Assembly: GCA_009782865.1 (NCBI GenBank)
Contig: WRIF01000082.1
Coordinates: 1-6,976, forward strand
Direction of reading: 5' to 3'
DNA: 6,976 nucleotides
Source: Promicromonosporaceae bacterium
Lineage (GTDB): Bacteria; Actinomycetota; Actinomycetes; Actinomycetales; Cellulomonadaceae
Shown here: positions 4,786-6,976 of the stretch, in pieces
Position numbering within the stretch: the stretch's first letter is position 1
Layout: each line of letters opens with the position of its first letter
Made by a program: the position numbers and the translations under genes
The notes under the pieces: model-generated
What the model saw: the letters and a program-made list of their open reading frames with translations, nothing else
Database searches by the model: none
What the model was told of the DNA's origin: nothing

Positions 4786-6976
4786 ATGGTGAAACACGTT
4801 CGGCCGCGGGCCAAGCGGACGGTGCCGCTGACCAAGGCCATCGTCCTCCTGGTCTCACTCGTCCTGGTCGCCACCGGGGGAGGCCTCGTCTCCGCCGGCC
4901 TGATCCTGCCGGCGGCGCGCGCCGCTAGCCAGATGCTGAACATGGCCCAAGACGTGTTCGACGAGATGGGTGGGGAGATCCCGCGCCCCGACCTGGCCCA
5001 GATTTCCACCATTCACTGGCCAGACGGCGAGCTGATGGCCACCTTCTACGATCAGAATCGGATTGTCGTCCCGCTCGAAGAGATCGCCCAGGTGATGCAG
5101 GATGCCGTGATCGCCATCGAGGATGAGCGCTTCTTTGAACACAATGGCGTCGATGCCCGCGCGGTGCTGCGGGCCGCGGCCGTGAACCTGCAGGGAGGCA
5201 GCCTGCAGGGCGCCTCGACCCTCACCATGCAGTACGTCAAGAACCGGCTGATCGATGCGGCCTACAGGGTCCGCGACTGGGAGGGCGTTGCCCAGGCCCG
5301 TCGCCAGGACATGCCGCGCAAGGCCCGCGAGATGGCCATGGCCATCGAGCTCGAAGAGACGATGACCAAGTACGAGATCCTGGAGGGCTACCTCAACATC
5401 GCCCCGTTTGGGCATCACAACATCTTCGGGGTGGAGGCCGCCGCCCGCTTTTTCTTCGGAACCACCGCCGCGGAGCTGACCCTGGTGGAGGCCGCCACCA
5501 TCGCCGGCATCACGCAGGCCCCCGGACGCCTCGACCCCTCCCGCAGCGACCAGTCACGGCAGGCCGCGCAACGAAGGCGCAACATGGTGTTGCTCAGGAT
5601 GCGCGAGAACGACTTCATCACCCAGGAGGAGTACGACGTAACCCGGGCGATTCCCATCGAGGACACCCTCAACATCACGCCCCTGCCGCGCGGCTGCACC
5701 CAGGCCGGAGGCGCCGCCTTCTTCTGCAACTATGTGCAGCGCATCATCGAGACCGACCCGGCCTTCGGCGCCACCCCAGAGGAGCGCAGCGCCCTGTTGC
5801 AGCGCGGCGGCATCCGGATCTACACCACCCTCGACCGCAACCTGCAGGCGATCGCCGAGGAGACGGTCGAAGACCATGTGCCCGCCGGTAACGATATCGA
5901 CCTCTCGGCGGCCATCGTGGCGATAGTGCCGGGCACGGGACGAATCGTGGCGATGGCCCAGAACGCGCCCTTTGACGAGTCCGTCAACCCTGCCGAGGGC
6001 ACCACCGCCATCAACTACACCGCCGGGCCCCTGCTCGGGGCTTCCGGCGGCTTCCAGTCTGGCTCGGTGTTCAAGAACTTTGTGTTGGCCGAATGGCTGC
6101 GCTCCGGCGGTACCCTGCGCGAACACGTAGACGGCTCGCGACGGCCTCGCGAGATGGACTCCTGGCAGGCGCATTGCCTGGAGGGCCGTTTTACCGGCAA
6201 TCCCTGGGACCCGAACAATGCCGAGGGACACGGCATGGGTCCGATGACGGTGATCGAAGCCTCGGCGCGCTCCGTCAACACCGCGTTCGCGGACATGTCC
6301 ACCCAGATCGACCTGTGCCACCTGCGCGACACCGCCTGGGAGATGGGCTTCCGCCCCACCTCCTTGGCAGGCGTCGGTCGCCTCAACGAGCCGACCCGCG
6401 AAGACATCGAGGTGTTTCCCTCGATGATTCTGGGCACCCAGTCGACCTCACCCCTGGCCCTCGCCGCCGCGCATGGCACGCTGGCCTCAGAGGGCACCTT
6501 CTGCGAGCCCTACGCCATCTCCCGGGTGGTGGGGCCCGACGGGAACGACCTGCCGCTTCCCGCCGACACCTGCAACCCGCGCGCCCTGGAGTTCCGGGTG
6601 GCCACCACCATGAACTTTGCCCTCGAGGCAACCATGACCCAGGGCACCGCCCGCAACGCTCGCCTGTCCGGGGGGCGGCCGCACGCCGGCAAGACCGGCA
6701 CCAACCAGGGCGGCTCGCAGACCTGGTTTGCCGGCTACACCCCGCAGTTGTCGACCGTCACCTGGGTCGGCTCGGCCGACGGCGAGGTAGTCCACCGCAA
6801 CATCAACCTCAACGGACGCTTCATCCGCCAGCTGTTCGGCGGCACCATCGCCGCCCCGATGTGGCGTGACTTCATGAATGCGGCCCTCTACGAGGAGCCC
6901 CACCTGCCGTTCAGCCCGCCCGACCCGCTGCTCGTAGGCGTCTATGTGCCGCTCGAGCCGGAACACCCCGAGGGCT
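4786..6976 (+). CDS. Class A penicillin-binding protein (GT51 transglycosylase + transpeptidase), C-terminus beyond window
   Basis: A bifunctional peptidoglycan synthase that polymerises lipid II and cross-links stem peptides outside the membrane. The 730 visible residues begin with a basic cytoplasmic tail (to about 17) and a signal-anchor helix (about 18-42). The GT51 domain has motif I AIEDERFFEHNGVD with catalytic Glu112, motif II GASTLTMQYVKN (142-153), motif III RKAREMAMAIELE (178-190, second conserved Glu probably 182) and motif IV KYEILEGYLN (195-204). The transpeptidase domain has SVFK (nucleophile Ser427, Lys430), SVN (496-498) and KTGT (636-639), all intact. Six cysteines (304, 314, 464, 511, 573, 596) all lie outside the membrane and could form disulfides, as in related actinobacterial PBPs. 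Start is ATG 4786, 99 bp after the peptidase, behind a TAGGGT -10 box. The frame is open at the right edge, so a C-terminal tail or PASTA repeats cannot be excluded. It resembles mycobacterial PonA-type proteins, but no symbol is assigned. Confidence 0.95.
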   Translation, partial: MVKHVRPRAKRTVPLTKAIVLLVSLVLVATGGGLVSAGLILPAARAASQMLNMAQDVFDEMGGEIPRPDLAQISTIHWPDGELMATFYDQNRIVVPLEEIAQVMQDAVIAIEDERFFEHNGVDARAVLRAAAVNLQGGSLQGASTLTMQYVKNRLIDAAYRVRDWEGVAQARRQDMPRKAREMAMAIELEETMTKYEILEGYLNIAPFGHHNIFGVEAAARFFFGTTAAELTLVEAATIAGITQAPGRLDPSRSDQSRQAAQRRRNMVLLRMRENDFITQEEYDVTRAIPIEDTLNITPLPRGCTQAGGAAFFCNYVQRIIETDPAFGATPEERSALLQRGGIRIYTTLDRNLQAIAEETVEDHVPAGNDIDLSAAIVAIVPGTGRIVAMAQNAPFDESVNPAEGTTAINYTAGPLLGASGGFQSGSVFKNFVLAEWLRSGGTLREHVDGSRRPREMDSWQAHCLEGRFTGNPWDPNNAEGHGMGPMTVIEASARSVNTAFADMSTQIDLCHLRDTAWEMGFRPTSLAGVGRLNEPTREDIEVFPSMILGTQSTSPLALAAAHGTLASEGTFCEPYAISRVVGPDGNDLPLPADTCNPRALEFRVATTMNFALEATMTQGTARNARLSGGRPHAGKTGTNQGGSQTWFAGYTPQLSTVTWVGSADGEVVHRNINLNGRFIRQLFGGTIAAPMWRDFMNAALYEEPHLPFSPPDPLLVGVYVPLEPEHPEG

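Noticed and set aside
5554..6321. 255-residue minus-strand frame and the 258-residue plus-strand frame at 6093-6869 within the PBP gene
   Set aside because: Both overlap the SxxK/SxN/KTG-bearing PBP frame and have shadow-like composition.
1..6976. CRISPR arrays, tRNA/rRNA genes, insertion sequences or a defence island
   Set aside because: No regularly spaced repeats, RNA gene signatures, transposase motifs or terminal repeats were seen; coding genes account for nearly all of the window.

Overview
The window is high-G+C DNA coding almost end to end and most resembles an actinobacterial (Actinomycetota) chromosome, probably a genome or metagenome contig. Four things point there: a histidine kinase with the actinobacterial 'Sensor' membrane domain, a class A penicillin-binding protein (PBP) of the cysteine-containing actinobacterial type, an M3 peptidase of actinobacterial style, and several starts with a TAnnnT -10 box 6-7 nt before the ATG (leaderless style). 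A finer placement would be a guess.

Layout: (1) 2-619, plus strand, an internal piece of citramalate synthase (cimA), cut at its 5' end by the window edge and at its 3' end by an abrupt loss of homology. (2) About 587-1861, minus strand, a sensor histidine kinase complete at its N-terminus but losing homology about 20 residues before its expected C-terminus, at the same place where cimA breaks. The two broken genes meet tail to tail in about 27-30 bp that both claim. (3) 1862-1948, a short gap with two alternative G/C hairpins and a possible kinase promoter. (4) 1949-2545, minus strand, a RimJ/RimL-type GNAT acetyltransferase. (5) 2546-2625, a divergent promoter region. (6) 2626-4686, plus strand, a complete 686-residue M3 zinc oligopeptidase. 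(7) 4687-4785, a gap with a weak hairpin and a leaderless-type promoter. (8) 4786 to the right edge, plus strand, a class A PBP (transglycosylase plus transpeptidase), cut by the window end.

The intact genes are ordinary housekeeping or signalling functions: peptide turnover, peptidoglycan synthesis, acetylation and a two-component sensor. I see no shared pathway and no sign of a defence, mobile or otherwise new system. The most notable object is the cimA/kinase junction near 587-622. It makes long open frames on both strands that could be misannotated as full-length proteins, and it is either a chimeric assembly joint or a real rearrangement that destroyed two genes.
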